Assembly (NCBI GenBank): GCA_044360075.1
Contig: JBIKLA010000003.1
Location: 146,896-210,895, forward strand
Length of the DNA: 64,000 nt
Origin: OMII01 sp947467385
GTDB lineage: Bacteria; Bdellovibrionota_C; UBA2361; OMII01
Reading direction: 5' to 3'
Below, piece after piece: positions 1 through 8,288 of this stretch. The notes beneath the pieces are model-generated. The model made no database searches. It was given only the letters and a program-made list of their open reading frames with translations, and was not told where the DNA came from. Within the stretch, counting starts at the first letter, position 1. The number at the start of each line of letters is the position of its first letter. A program made the position numbers and the translations under genes.

Positions 1-1014
1 CCTGAATGGGCCTCTGCCTCTATGGCATCCTTTTGCCAAGGGGAGCCGCTGGCACTGCTTACGACCCGCCGAAGGGGAGAGCTGCTGAGCGTGCTTCCAT
101 TGGTCCGGTCACGCTACCTCACGCCCCGCTATCCACTGCGCACTCTCCGCAGCATCTCCTCGGTCCACTCAATCAGGTCGGACCTGATTGAGGGCGCGGC
201 AAGCGACGATGAGTCCACCGCACGCACGTGGGCCGCCCTCAAGGGAGACCCCTGGTGGAATGCTGTCGTGCTTGAGGACGTACCGGAAGGGGGCGCATTC
301 CACAAAATGATGAACCTCGCGTCGCGCGACGGCTATCTGGTTGCGCACTGGAGGACGCGCTTAAGCCCATTCCTTCCGATCACTCCTCATGGAGATCCGT
401 TCGCCGCTTGCCCCAAGCGCTACAAAAGCTTTCGCAACCGCCTCAAGGGAAAGCTTGAGCGGCTGGGTTCCCTTGGCTCGACCACATTCACCGTCGAGTC
501 ATCCCCGGAGACGTCAAGCCTGGAGGCATTTCTCGATCTGGAGGCCTCGGGATGGAAGGCCTCATCGGGCTCTGCCATCAAGGGGAGCCAAAAGCTGCGG
601 GGATTTTATGGCTCCGTTTTCTCGGAGGCGCGACAGCGAGGGTACCTGCGCATGTACTCGCTCCTCCTCGATGGCAAGCAGATCGCGATGCACCTTGGGC
701 TTTTTCAGTGCGGCACCTACTACTCGCCGAAAGTGGCATACGACGAGCGTTACCGGGAGTACTCCTTGGGGCACATCCTCATGCAGCATATAATTAGGGA
801 CCTGAGCGCAATCGGCGCCCAGCGCTTTGAGTTCCTCGGGCCCAACGCCCTCTGGAAGAGCGTGTGGTCAACCAGCCTGCAGCGGCACGACACCTGCTAC
901 ATATTTCGGCCCAGCCTCGCTGGGCGCACGGCGCACGTTATGCTGGCCAGCATCGGGCTGCGCCTGCGCGCACTTCGGCACCGGCTCCGGGGTGACCCGC
1001 AACAGCTGACCTAG
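1..1014 (+). CDS. FemAB/CelD-like GNAT-fold acyltransferase, 5' end outside the window
   Basis: The frame is open to the first base, and codons before the first ATG (position 22) read smoothly into the protein, so I treat the gene as truncated by the window edge. The visible 330 residues look like the Acetyltransf_6 (BioF2-like/CelD) branch of the FemAB superfamily: a charged stretch near residues 115-135, then a core with 'LLLDGKQIAMHLG' and the 'YDERYREYSLGHILMQHII' stretch typical of these double-GNAT enzymes. Members transfer acyl or aminoacyl groups in polysaccharide or peptidoglycan-linked pathways; the substrate here is unknown. It is first in a rightward cluster with a GNAT protein, another FemAB-like protein and a polysaccharide deacetylase-like protein, suggesting surface-glycan modification. 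Family fairly sure, role inferred. Confidence 0.7.
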   Translation, partial: PEWASASMASFCQGEPLALLTTRRRGELLSVLPLVRSRYLTPRYPLRTLRSISSVHSIRSDLIEGAASDDESTARTWAALKGDPWWNAVVLEDVPEGGAFHKMMNLASRDGYLVAHWRTRLSPFLPITPHGDPFAACPKRYKSFRNRLKGKLERLGSLGSTTFTVESSPETSSLEAFLDLEASGWKASSGSAIKGSQKLRGFYGSVFSEARQRGYLRMYSLLLDGKQIAMHLGLFQCGTYYSPKVAYDERYREYSLGHILMQHIIRDLSAIGAQRFEFLGPNALWKSVWSTSLQRHDTCYIFRPSLAGRTAHVMLASIGLRLRALRHRLRGDPQQLT

Positions 1015-1100
1015 CCGGCGAACCCGCCCAACGGGCTCCGTGATCACACAAAGTGCGGCACGTCATACGTTTCCGGAAACCTTCGCTCTAGACTCGCAGC

Positions 1101-1796
1101 GTGAGAAGCCCCATCGCCCCGCTCAGAAATGCTTACGAACGCTTCCAGCAGGGAGGTTTCGCCGGCCTCGCGCGCGGGCTCCGGAACCAAGTTGTTCGCT
1201 GCAGCGAATCGGTGGGCATGCGGCGCGACCTTTCCCTCTCTCATTCCACTCCCCAAGCAACGATCCCGATAACGGTCAGGCGCGGCGGGCCCGAAGACAT
1301 GGAGTCACTTGCGCGGGCGGCTGGCACGCCATCACGCGCTGAGCAGCGGGAGCTGCGCCTTCGCGCAGAGCACGCGGCGGCCAACTGCGGACGGCTCTAT
1401 GTTGCCGTTGAGGGCGCGACCGAGAGGGTGTGCTTTATTCAGTGGGTGATGGATCACCGGGATAACGGCGCTATTCGCAACCTCTTTCGGGGGCGCTTCC
1501 CTCTGCTCCTCCCCGAGGAGGTCCTTTTTGAGAACGCCTACACGCCCAGCCACTTTCGGGGCCTCGGGGTTATGTCCGCCGCGATGTCTACAATCGCGGA
1601 GCACGAGGGAGTCTTGGGATTCCAAAGCGGAATAACTTTCGTGGCATGCCACAACACGGCTTCGATCAAGGGCTGCACGAAAGCCGGGTTTTTCCCATAC
1701 GTTCTGCGCCGCGACGTGGCTATGTGTGGGGGGCTGATGCGTCGGCGCCACTTCCTGCCCCTTCCGCACAACAGCGCCGAACAGATCGCCAGTTAA
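1101..1796 (+). CDS. GNAT-family N-acetyltransferase-like protein
   Basis: A 231-residue protein starting at GTG. Residues 1-45 form a basic helical segment ending in RRDL, and residues about 55-215 resemble a GNAT acetyltransferase. The acetyl-CoA-binding signature is visible as FRGLGVMSAAM at about residues 151-161, followed by 'HNTASIKGCTKAGF', the usual C-terminal GNAT element in which a residue next to Asn precedes a Gly-Phe. It lies 86 bp after the upstream acyltransferase and 15 bp before the next FemAB-like gene, so co-transcription is likely. The acceptor is unknown; from its neighbours I infer a sugar or amino-sugar nucleotide or a surface polymer. The start is uncertain because the ribosome binding site is weak. 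Confidence 0.65.
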   Translation: MRSPIAPLRNAYERFQQGGFAGLARGLRNQVVRCSESVGMRRDLSLSHSTPQATIPITVRRGGPEDMESLARAAGTPSRAEQRELRLRAEHAAANCGRLYVAVEGATERVCFIQWVMDHRDNGAIRNLFRGRFPLLLPEEVLFENAYTPSHFRGLGVMSAAMSTIAEHEGVLGFQSGITFVACHNTASIKGCTKAGFFPYVLRRDVAMCGGLMRRRHFLPLPHNSAEQIAS

Positions 1797-1811
1797 CAAA
1801 CGGAGGAGAGA

Positions 1812-2567
1812 ATGGTCACAATTGTGAGAACGAAGTATGGCATGCCGGTGAGCGACATCTTCTTTGCAAGCGGCGAGCCGGTGGCGGACCCTCACTCTTC
1901 CCTATCGCTCTTCGTCCAGGCCCGCTCCCCACTGCCGGGCTTTCGCCCCTTTAAGACACACCTTGTCGACCTCTCAGAGAAGCCGGCCAACCTCTTCTCG
2001 CGCATCTCGCAGAACTGCCGCTACAAGATAAAACGCGCTGAGCGGGAGGGCTGCATCCCCGCAATGACCACAGCACCTTCATCGGTGGATCTCGATTCGT
2101 TCGGGGACTACTTCGATGGGTTTGCCCAGCTCAAGTCCCTGCCCCCGGCAAATCGGCCGAAGCTCGCTGCCCTCGCTTCGGGTGGCAGCCTGCTCGTCTC
2201 TTCCGTGTCTGCCGCTGATGGCCAGGTGCTCGCCATGCACGCCTACGTGCGAGATCCGCTCATCCGACGCGCCCGGCTCCTGTATTCCGCCTCCCACTTC
2301 CGGGGGACCGAGGACACCGCAGCACGGAACCTCATTGGCCGCGCCAACCGACTCCTCCACTGGTACGAGATCGAGAGCCTGCACGACCAGCGCTACCTGC
2401 AGTACGACCTTGGTGGCATACCGATTGATGACTCCGATCCGGCCAAGAACGCCATCGCCCGCTTCAAGCGCGAGTTTAACGGCTCGGAAGTGACTGAGTA
2501 CAACGGCTACCGCGCCAACTCGCTCTTGGGGCGTCTCGCAATCGCCTACCTGCAGAGGGCGGCATGA
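1812..2567 (+). CDS. FemAB-like acyltransferase family protein
   Basis: A 251-residue protein with a good start: an ATG preceded by ACGGAGGAGAG. The segment 'LFSRISQNCRYKIKRAEREG' (about residues 60-80) is the typical FemAB/CelD element in which acyl-acceptor-binding basic residues follow a helix, and the C-terminal half ends in 'YDLGGIP' and 'RFKREFNGSEV', the family's closing motif (compare YDFGGI...FKxxFGG). Related proteins add amino acids or acyl groups to lipid- or nucleotide-linked sugars. It is translationally coupled to the following deacetylase-like gene through an ATGA overlap. Family assignment is good; the substrate is unknown. Confidence 0.7.
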   Translation: MVTIVRTKYGMPVSDIFFASGEPVADPHSSLSLFVQARSPLPGFRPFKTHLVDLSEKPANLFSRISQNCRYKIKRAEREGCIPAMTTAPSSVDLDSFGDYFDGFAQLKSLPPANRPKLAALASGGSLLVSSVSAADGQVLAMHAYVRDPLIRRARLLYSASHFRGTEDTAARNLIGRANRLLHWYEIESLHDQRYLQYDLGGIPIDDSDPAKNAIARFKREFNGSEVTEYNGYRANSLLGRLAIAYLQRAA

Positions 2568-3505
2568 TCCACGCACGCTACCTCTTCCGCATGGATGACA
2601 TCACCCCAACAATGCACTGGGGGCGCTTCTGGGGTGTCCTCTCGCTGTTGCGACGAAACCGCGTCCGGCCCCTGCTCGGAATCGTTCCCGACAACCACGA
2701 TCCGGCACTTGAGAGGGAGCCAGCGCGAGCCGACTTCTGGGAAACGATGCGGCAACTGAGGGACGAGGGGCTAGTTGAGTTGTCTCAGCACGGCTACCAG
2801 CACACGCTGATGGCTCGGCCGGGGCTGCAGCTAATCGGGCCGCGATACGGCGTCAAAGAGGTCTCGGAGTTCGCCGGGCGCACCTTCTCCGAGCAGGTGC
2901 GCGCCATCGACGCAGGGGCACGGATCTTGGACAGCCACGGGCTTCTCACCCCCTACTTCATGGCGCCCAACCACTCCTTTGACTGCTACACGCTGCGGGC
3001 GCTCAAAGCCTGCGGCTTCCGCGCAATCACTGACGGGATCGCGCTCTTTCCCTTTAGGCACGAGGAAATAATCTGCATCCCCCAACAGGCGTGGCGCCCG
3101 CGGCGCATGCCGTGCGGCGTCATCACCATCTGCCTGCACACAAACGAGACGGACGCATTCGCAACGAAGCGAATTCGGGAGTTCTTGCGCACCGGCATTC
3201 GAACCACTAGCTTTGGTGACGAGGTGGCACGCTTTGCTCCTAACCCGCTTTACAGCGCCGCAAATGCCGCCTTCTGCGGCTTCGCAGCTGGCGCTCACGC
3301 TATCCGGGGCTGGATGCGGACTGCTGCCCAGAAAACTCAACGCGGCGCGCCTCAGGGAAGAACCCCGCAATCTTGCCTATCACCGCTTCCACCATCGCAT
3401 CCGGGCAGCTCGCTCCCGCCGAGATTAGGATCCGCACCTTATCGCGATCAGGTATCCAATTCTTCGTGTGCTCCCGACGGCGTGTGTGCAGGTCAAGATG
3501 CCTAA
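2564..3505 (+). CDS. DUF2334-like polysaccharide deacetylase family protein with an odd C-terminal extension
   Basis: The ATG overlaps the upstream stop (ATGA), so the start is well supported. Residues 1-245 look like the carbohydrate esterase 4-like DUF2334 fold: an N-terminal 'RMDDITP' Asp pair and 'SQHGYQH' (about residues 73-79) supply the presumed catalytic Asp and metal-binding His residues, and 'FMAPNHSFD' follows at about residue 130. Such enzymes deacylate N-acetylated sugars in exopolysaccharide or lipid-linked glycans. The last roughly 69 residues are Pro/Ser/Gly-rich without resemblance to the family, and are antisense to the ispH coding region (overlap 3300-3505). I infer that an original stop was lost and the frame reads through into the convergent gene. 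Confidence 0.7.
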   Translation: MIHARYLFRMDDITPTMHWGRFWGVLSLLRRNRVRPLLGIVPDNHDPALEREPARADFWETMRQLRDEGLVELSQHGYQHTLMARPGLQLIGPRYGVKEVSEFAGRTFSEQVRAIDAGARILDSHGLLTPYFMAPNHSFDCYTLRALKACGFRAITDGIALFPFRHEEIICIPQQAWRPRRMPCGVITICLHTNETDAFATKRIREFLRTGIRTTSFGDEVARFAPNPLYSAANAAFCGFAAGAHAIRGWMRTAAQKTQRGAPQGRTPQSCLSPLPPSHPGSSLPPRLGSAPYRDQVSNSSCAPDGVCAGQDA

Positions 3506-4535
3506 TCTCCGACCGGCTTAAGATCTCGTCCGCATCCCGTACGTAGTACACAGGGAGCCTGCCCTCAGCCAGTTCAACAAGATGGCTTGTGTTTGACGAA
3601 TTATAGCCTCCCACCACCACAGCGATATCGCCCGCTGCATCGAGAAGCCCGCCCATAGCGCGCTGGTTTTCGGACGTTGCGTAGCAGAGCGTGTCGCGCG
3701 TGTCGGCATAGTACTTCCCTACTGCTTCATCGCCGAAGCGATCTGAGAGGGCTTGCCTCACCATCTGCGCGATCTCGTGCGTCTCCTCGGCCAGCATCGT
3801 GGTTTGGTTAACGACGCCCATGCGCGTCAGGTCGCGCGGAACGGTGAAGCCCTCCGAGTGCCTGCCGGCGAAATCGGCATAAAACTGCTCAGGCGGCAGC
3901 TCGCCGCGAATATGCCTGGCAAGGAGCTCCGTCTCGGCCTTGTCGCGGACGACGACGCTCGGGCCATCGACCCGGATGTGGGAAAAGGTCGCGCGGGTCT
4001 CCTCGTGCGTGTGCTTGCCATGGATGACTATCGAGTAGCCCTGCTGCGCGAGCTGCCGGCCACGCTTCCATACCTTCTCAACGAACGGGCACGTTGCGTT
4101 GTAGCTTTGCGGGTCGATCCCCACGCTGTGTAGGGTGTCAAAGATCTCCTTCGTCGTGCCGAATGCCGGCACGATAACCACATCGTCAGGCTGCAGAAGC
4201 GAGAACGGGATGAGCTGCTCGCCATCTGCGGTCTGCAGGAACTTAACCCCAAGCCGCACGAGGTCTGCGTTCACGTTGGGGTTGTGAATCATCTCGCTTA
4301 AGATAAACACCCGCTTGTTCGGGTTCTCCTCAAGCGCCCGGTAGGCGATCTCGATGGCGTTCTCGACGCCGTAGCAAAAGCCAAAGAAACGCGCGATGCG
4401 AAACACCACTGGGCCAAGGTCTATCTCGGTCGGAGCAAGATCCTCCTTGCGCGGATCGTCCGCCGCCCGGCGCCGCTTTATAGTCCCGATCAGGTCCGAG
4501 CGGTACGCCCGGGGTATGTCAAATTGCTTCGGCAT
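3300..4535 (-). CDS. ispH: 4-hydroxy-3-methylbut-2-enyl diphosphate reductase
   Basis: IspH (LytB) carries out the last step of the MEP isoprenoid pathway, reducing HMBPP to IPP and DMAPP with a [4Fe-4S] cluster. The three cluster cysteines are visible in FGFCYGV (about residue 54), NATCPFVEK (about 149) and SAGASCPDAM (about 378). 'VVNQTTML' and 'GYNSSNTSHL' hold the substrate-binding Thr and Ser/Asn. At 411 residues it belongs to the longer cyanobacterial/plant-like type rather than the roughly 315-residue E. coli type, with an N-terminal extension of about 45 residues. It is convergent with the deacetylase-like gene and overlaps its 3' end by about 206 bp. No U-tract terminator is visible. 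Confidence 0.93.
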   Translation of the reverse strand: MPKQFDIPRAYRSDLIGTIKRRRAADDPRKEDLAPTEIDLGPVVFRIARFFGFCYGVENAIEIAYRALEENPNKRVFILSEMIHNPNVNADLVRLGVKFLQTADGEQLIPFSLLQPDDVVIVPAFGTTKEIFDTLHSVGIDPQSYNATCPFVEKVWKRGRQLAQQGYSIVIHGKHTHEETRATFSHIRVDGPSVVVRDKAETELLARHIRGELPPEQFYADFAGRHSEGFTVPRDLTRMGVVNQTTMLAEETHEIAQMVRQALSDRFGDEAVGKYYADTRDTLCYATSENQRAMGGLLDAAGDIAVVVGGYNSSNTSHLVELAEGRLPVYYVRDADEILSRSEIRHLDLHTRRREHTKNWIPDRDKVRILISAGASCPDAMVEAVIGKIAGFFPEARRVEFSGQQSASSPG

Positions 4536-4677
4536 GGCCGGAGATTACCACGGCCCTGAAGCCTGAGTCCATGAAGCCCTCCAGCGCCCCGAAGGTATGG
4601 CTGCCTTGGGTGCAACGCGGCGACTAGGGCTTGGCTCCACCCCCGCGCGGCCCACTTTTGTGGGCTACTCGACGGCG

Positions 4678-5679
4678 CTACTCACCCCCGGGGATAACCG
4701 CCCCGTACACTACGTCATCCTCGCTGGCCGGCGAAGGCGTCGGCAGCTTGGGAGCCTTTCTCAGCCTGGGGACTACGAGCTTCGGAATAACTGGGCCAAC
4801 CTCTTCGGGTACCGGGGTGAGATCCGGCTCCGGCCTCGGCGCGGCCGTGCCGAAAGGCGGGGCCTGCACCTCAGTCGCGCTAGGAGTAACAAACACACCC
4901 TTGGTGGGGGCCGCGGGCACCGTGGGCTCAGGTGTTGGAGTAGCGGAGACCGTCACGCCGGGCGTGTGGGTGGGTGTCGGCGTAGGAACACTGGTGAGGC
5001 CGTCGGCCCCGTTTGTAAATATCGGCCCGAGCGCTAGGTCAACATCCTTCAGACCCTCGAATCGAAATGCCATCGTAATAGCCCCAACGCAGGTAAGGCG
5101 GGCAAGTCCACGTGGGCCCTCGCGCGAAAACTCGGAAAAAGGGATGGAAAGCTCATCCGTGGAGCGTGGCGAATCGAACCTCACTGCCGCAGCGGAGAAC
5201 CTCTGCCCCGTCGCGTCGTCGGCATCGTAGATGCGCACATCGACCTGAAGCGGAGGGCAGTCGATCGTATTGTCCGCATCGACGCACTCGAACTCCGCCG
5301 CAAAATCTCGCACAACGACTGCCGTGGCTCCTGACGCAGTGAGATCGAAGCAGCCCAGTCCGGCGCCCGAGAGGCGCTCTGGGTAGGCATCCCCATCCCA
5401 GCTCAAGGCCAGCGAATGCAGGGCCTCGCCGTCGGCGATCAGCTTAAGCATGCGGCCCTCGTTGGGCTGAATCGAGAGAAGCGCCTCGCCCTCATTTCCC
5501 CCAGTCACCACAACCCCGGTCGTGCCGCCTAGTGAGAATTTGGAGCGCAGTGTCTTGGAGCAGATTGTGTCGTGAGCGCAAGAGAGCTCAAGGGACTCCT
5601 CAAATCGCTCAAGCGGCAGGGCTTCCGCCCAAAGGGGCCACGCAAGGCATGCCAAAAATAGTGCTCGTGTTCTCGCCAT
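4678..5679 (-). CDS. Secreted protein with Pro/Thr-rich low-complexity tail, function unknown
   Basis: A 333-residue protein with a signal peptide (residues 1 to about 20, cleavage probably after WAEA). Residues 25-215 form a probable beta-rich secreted domain with cysteines in 'LSCAHDTICS', 'LGCFDL', 'FECVDADNTIDCPP' and 'LTCVG', which could form disulfides. From about residue 232 the sequence becomes a linker of Thr-Pro repeats (PTPTPTHTP and similar), followed by a Pro-rich basic tail. Such tails in exported proteins of uncultivated bacteria serve as extracellular spacers. It stands alone, 142 bp beyond the ispH start on the same strand, and is divergent from dcd. I do not recognise the N-terminal domain. 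Confidence 0.6.
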   Translation of the reverse strand: MARTRALFLACLAWPLWAEALPLERFEESLELSCAHDTICSKTLRSKFSLGGTTGVVVTGGNEGEALLSIQPNEGRMLKLIADGEALHSLALSWDGDAYPERLSGAGLGCFDLTASGATAVVVRDFAAEFECVDADNTIDCPPLQVDVRIYDADDATGQRFSAAAVRFDSPRSTDELSIPFSEFSREGPRGLARLTCVGAITMAFRFEGLKDVDLALGPIFTNGADGLTSVPTPTPTHTPGVTVSATPTPEPTVPAAPTKGVFVTPSATEVQAPPFGTAAPRPEPDLTPVPEEVGPVIPKLVVPRLRKAPKLPTPSPASEDDVVYGAVIPGGE

Positions 5680-5940
5680 TTACCAATTCCAACGGACTCT
5701 AAAGCTATAGTCGGCCAGCCGCTCACCCCTCTGGAGAGAGATGCTGGCTGCCGGGAAAAGAATTCGCTCTAAGCCACCCTAACCCGTCCAAAGGCCGAGG
5801 CGAAGAGCCCGCGCGCGCCTAAAACCGGGTTGCGGAAATCGATGGCACGGAGTTTCTCAGCGCCGAGGCCCGAACCTTTATTTCTCGGGACAGATCGATT
5901 ATGGATCCCGCCTGTCCGTCTATTGTGCAGGAAGCGAACG

Positions 5941-6468
5941 ATGATTAAGCCCGACCATTGGATTAGAGCATTCGCAGGGGCGGGAGGGATCTCCCCTTTC
6001 AATCCGGAGCACGTAAATCCGGCGAGCTACGACGTCACTGTCGGGAGTCACTGGATATGCCCCACTCGCGATCCAGAGGAGATAGTGTCGGACTCTATCG
6101 TTTTATTCCCGGGTGAGGTCATCCTGGCCACCACTCAGGAGTACCTCAAGATGCCTCGAGATGTCGTATGCGACCTCAAGCTCAAGAGCTCACTTGGCCG
6201 CCTTTGGCTTAACCACAGCTTAAGTGGCTGGATCGACTGCGGCTTCGAGGGACAGGTAACACTAGAACTGCAGAATCTCGGCCCTTATCCGCGGGAGCTG
6301 GTAAAGGGCATGCGGGTAGCCCAGCTTGTTTTCCTCGGAATGTCTGCACCGCCCGAGTTCGCCTACGGCGAAGGCGGAAGAGGCCACTACCAGGGTCAGG
6401 CTGGGGCAACAAAGGCCTGGAGCGATGAGTTCTTCCCCCGCGTTTTAGGGCCGAAAAAGGGCTCGTAG
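5941..6468 (+). CDS. dcd: dCTP deaminase family protein
   Basis: Dcd converts dCTP to dUTP in pyrimidine deoxynucleotide supply. The family core is visible: 'NPASYDVTVGSHW' near residues 24-36, 'LKLKSSLGRLW' with the conserved Arg-Ser/Lys-Ser element, and 'GQVTLELQN', whose Glu corresponds to the catalytic Glu of the trimeric dUTPase/Dcd fold. I start the gene at the ATG at 5941 (AGGA eight bases upstream, 175 residues). The frame is open further upstream, but those residues do not match the family. Bifunctional dCTP deaminase/dUTPase activity cannot be excluded. It is followed by rpsT on the same strand, which has its own candidate promoter. Confidence 0.82.
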   Translation: MIKPDHWIRAFAGAGGISPFNPEHVNPASYDVTVGSHWICPTRDPEEIVSDSIVLFPGEVILATTQEYLKMPRDVVCDLKLKSSLGRLWLNHSLSGWIDCGFEGQVTLELQNLGPYPRELVKGMRVAQLVFLGMSAPPEFAYGEGGRGHYQGQAGATKAWSDEFFPRVLGPKKGS

Positions 6469-6523
6469 GAGACCTATTTCATGCAAAAAGGGGCACTTAC
6501 GGTCCTTTTATAAAGGCCCTTTG

Positions 6524-6552
6524 TTGAGATTAGATGGCGTCCGTGGTAGCCT
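6524..6552 (+). promoter_or_regulatory. Candidate promoter for rpsT
   Basis: TTGAGA (6524-6529) and TAGCCT (6547-6552) are separated by 17 bp and lie about 65 bp upstream of the rpsT ATG. The -35 box matches the sigma-70 consensus well and the -10 box poorly. A similarly weak TAGTCT -10 occurs before rplA. Confidence 0.35.
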
Positions 6553-6617
6553 CTCAGTCCGTTTGGGGCGGGAGTCCGCCTACGTGTTGGAAGTAGAATC
6601 TTTAGAAGATAGCAGTT

Positions 6618-6884
6618 ATGGCAAACCACAAGTCTGCAATTAAGCGTCACCGCCAAAGCATCAAGCGCCGCGAGGCTAACCGTTCAGCTCGTGCAACGGT
6701 CCGTACCGCCCTCAAGAACGCCACAGCGGCAGCAGCCTCCGGAGACAAAGCCGAGGCCCAGAAGCTCGCCCGCCAGGCGGAGTCACTCATGTCGAAGGCC
6801 TCCAAGAAGCGGCTCTTCCACAAGGCAACCCTCGCCAGGAAGATCAGCCGCCTTCAGAGCAAGGCTGCTAAGGTTTCCAAGTAA
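6618..6884 (+). CDS. rpsT: Ribosomal protein S20
   Basis: S20 binds 16S rRNA early in 30S assembly. The 88-residue protein begins MANHKSAIKRHRQS, the family hallmark, and is basic and helical throughout, with the C-terminal 'LFHKATLARKISRLQ' helix also conserved. It is monocistronic here: a candidate promoter lies upstream and a strong intrinsic terminator starts 47 bp after the stop. It is one of the few rightward genes in this half of the window. Confidence 0.96.
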   Translation: MANHKSAIKRHRQSIKRREANRSARATVRTALKNATAAAASGDKAEAQKLARQAESLMSKASKKRLFHKATLARKISRLQSKAAKVSK

Positions 6885-6930
6885 GACGCTAGACGTCAGC
6901 GGGATCGCGATAGCGAATCCCGAATGGAAA

Positions 6931-6967
6931 ACCCGGTGTCCCCTTTTTGGGGGCGCCGGGTTTTTTT
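6931..6967 (+). terminator. Intrinsic terminator after rpsT
   Basis: A GC-rich hairpin (5' arm ACCCGGTGTCCCC, 3' arm GGGGGCGCCGGGT) encloses a short T-rich loop and is followed at once by seven T residues. This is a classical Rho-independent terminator and ends rpsT transcription. Confidence 0.9.
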
Positions 6968-7045
6968 GCTTGGGGGCAGTGCTAGGGAAACTCCAGTTTC
7001 ACAATCCGTACGTCCCCTCTCCTTTCCCCTCCCCGTTCCCCTGAA

Positions 7046-7059
7046 CGTGAACGTTCACG
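7046..7059. repeat. Perfect 14-bp palindrome between convergent genes
   Basis: CGTGAACGTTCACG is self-complementary and is flanked by TTCCC on the left and GGGAA on the right, which would extend the hairpin after a small internal loop. It lies between the rpsT terminator and the 3' end of the leftward gene at 7105, so it may end leftward transcription. No U-tract follows on either side. A protein-binding palindrome is an alternative. Confidence 0.5.
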
Positions 7060-7104
7060 GGTAAGGGAATGGAAAAGGTAAAAGCTAGGGGCGCAGGATA
7101 GCCG

Positions 7105-7608
7105 CTAACGAGCCCCCAGAACCTTCAGCGCCTCCCCAAGAACATCCGGCTCAAACACCGATGCGAGCAGCACGCTCTTCATAAAGTTAGAGGGAGGCAG
7201 CTCAGCGCCCTTGAGACCCTGCTCAATAATCGAGTCGACTTCCTTCACGATCTTCTTAAAGGTGGCGGCGTCCGTAACCTTGATGCCGTCCTCGCCGCGG
7301 TCGTAGGTGGCGTTGAACGCATCGGCGTGGGTGTCAATAATGCGGCCGACCACAGACTCGACGAGCTCCGGGTGCGCGTACCGCGCCAGCCCCACAAAGA
7401 AGATCTCGCGCTTTGGGTAGTTCCGCTCAACGAAGGCCCGGATGGCCGGCGCCTTGCCGGATCCCGCGGCAGCACGGAAATCCTTGGCGAACGAGGCCGC
7501 CTGGGGATTGGCACTTCCCTCACGCTTGAGGAAGCCCTTCAGGGCAGAGTTAAGGTTTTTGGCTTTGCAGAAGCCCTGCTCTATTTCGTCGATAGTGGTT
7601 GGCAACAT
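7105..7608 (-). CDS. Hypothetical helical protein
   Basis: I do not recognise this 167-residue protein. It looks entirely alpha-helical and soluble, with no signal peptide or membrane segment. Visible patterns include 'LKGFLKREGSANPQAASFAKDF' at about residues 22-45 and 'AFVERNYPKREIFFVGLARYAHPELVESVVGRI' at about 58-90. It ends the leftward block that starts at fabI, 89 bp after the LpoB-like gene. Codon use looks like its neighbours. The start (ATG, 7608) lacks a convincing ribosome binding site. Confidence 0.55.
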   Translation of the reverse strand: MLPTTIDEIEQGFCKAKNLNSALKGFLKREGSANPQAASFAKDFRAAAGSGKAPAIRAFVERNYPKREIFFVGLARYAHPELVESVVGRIIDTHADAFNATYDRGEDGIKVTDAATFKKIVKEVDSIIEQGLKGAELPPSNFMKSVLLASVFEPDVLGEALKVLGAR

Positions 7609-7697
7609 GGCAGTCCGTCCGTAAATTCAGCTCAGTAACTCTCGAAGGCTACCACAACTGTTCGGGCAACTACAGCCGTCCCCGATGCCGGTCCGAG

Positions 7698-8288
7698 CTA
7701 CTGCCCAAAGAACGACCGGGTCGCTGTCTTGCGGATCTCCTTCTCGTCTGACCACTCCAGGATGCCGGTCGAGAGGTTCTTAAGGCTCATCGTGAACTTG
7801 TAGTACACGTCCTTGGTATCGCTGTTTCTCTGCTCAATCTCAGAGAAGTTCGCGGTCACCATGTACTCTGGGGCAAGCTGGCGGCCGAACTTCACAGCTC
7901 CACCGGCCTGCGTCAGGCCGCTCTCCTGTTGGTATCGGACCTCGTCGATAGCCTGGGAATCCGTCGTGCGGTCAATAAAGCGAAACTTGCCCGACTTGAG
8001 AAGCCGCGCACGTATTGAGTCGGTAATCGACTCAGTGTCGATGTGCTGCATCGTCTTGTTCTTGACGCGGTCGATCGCAACCACCGGCCGGCGGCGGCTC
8101 GTCTCCTCCACTATGGTAGGGAAGGTAAGCATCGAGTCGACCATGGACTGCGCAATCTGCTGCAGGTCCGATGACCCAAAGTCGGACTCGATTCCCTCAA
8201 CCTTGACGTCGTCCTGAGCCTGGTTTTGGCCCTGCGATCCTGCTTGCGGGGCCGAAGAGGCGCTGCCAGGAGCGACAAGTGAGTTCAC
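7698..8288 (-). CDS. LpoB-like lipoprotein, main body (apparent frameshift at the N-terminus)
   Basis: Residues about 40-196 match the LpoB (PF13036) fold, the outer-membrane lipoprotein domain that activates PBP1B: 'QQIAQSMVDSML', 'RRPVVAIDRVKNKTMQHIDT', 'IRARLLKSGKFRFIDRT', 'GAVKFGRQLAPEYMVTANFS' and 'YKFTMSLKNLSTGILEWSDEKEIRK'. The frame alone begins at a GTG (8288) with no signal peptide, which would leave a secreted lipoprotein domain in the cytoplasm. Directly upstream, another frame encodes a complete lipoprotein signal peptide with its own ribosome binding site (8285-8392). One extra base in the GGGG run near 8315-8318 joins them into one lipoprotein of about 230 residues. I infer one gene broken by a one-base deletion or a sequence error. 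Confidence 0.75.
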   Translation of the reverse strand: MNSLVAPGSASSAPQAGSQGQNQAQDDVKVEGIESDFGSSDLQQIAQSMVDSMLTFPTIVEETSRRRPVVAIDRVKNKTMQHIDTESITDSIRARLLKSGKFRFIDRTTDSQAIDEVRYQQESGLTQAGGAVKFGRQLAPEYMVTANFSEIEQRNSDTKDVYYKFTMSLKNLSTGILEWSDEKEIRKTATRSFFGQ

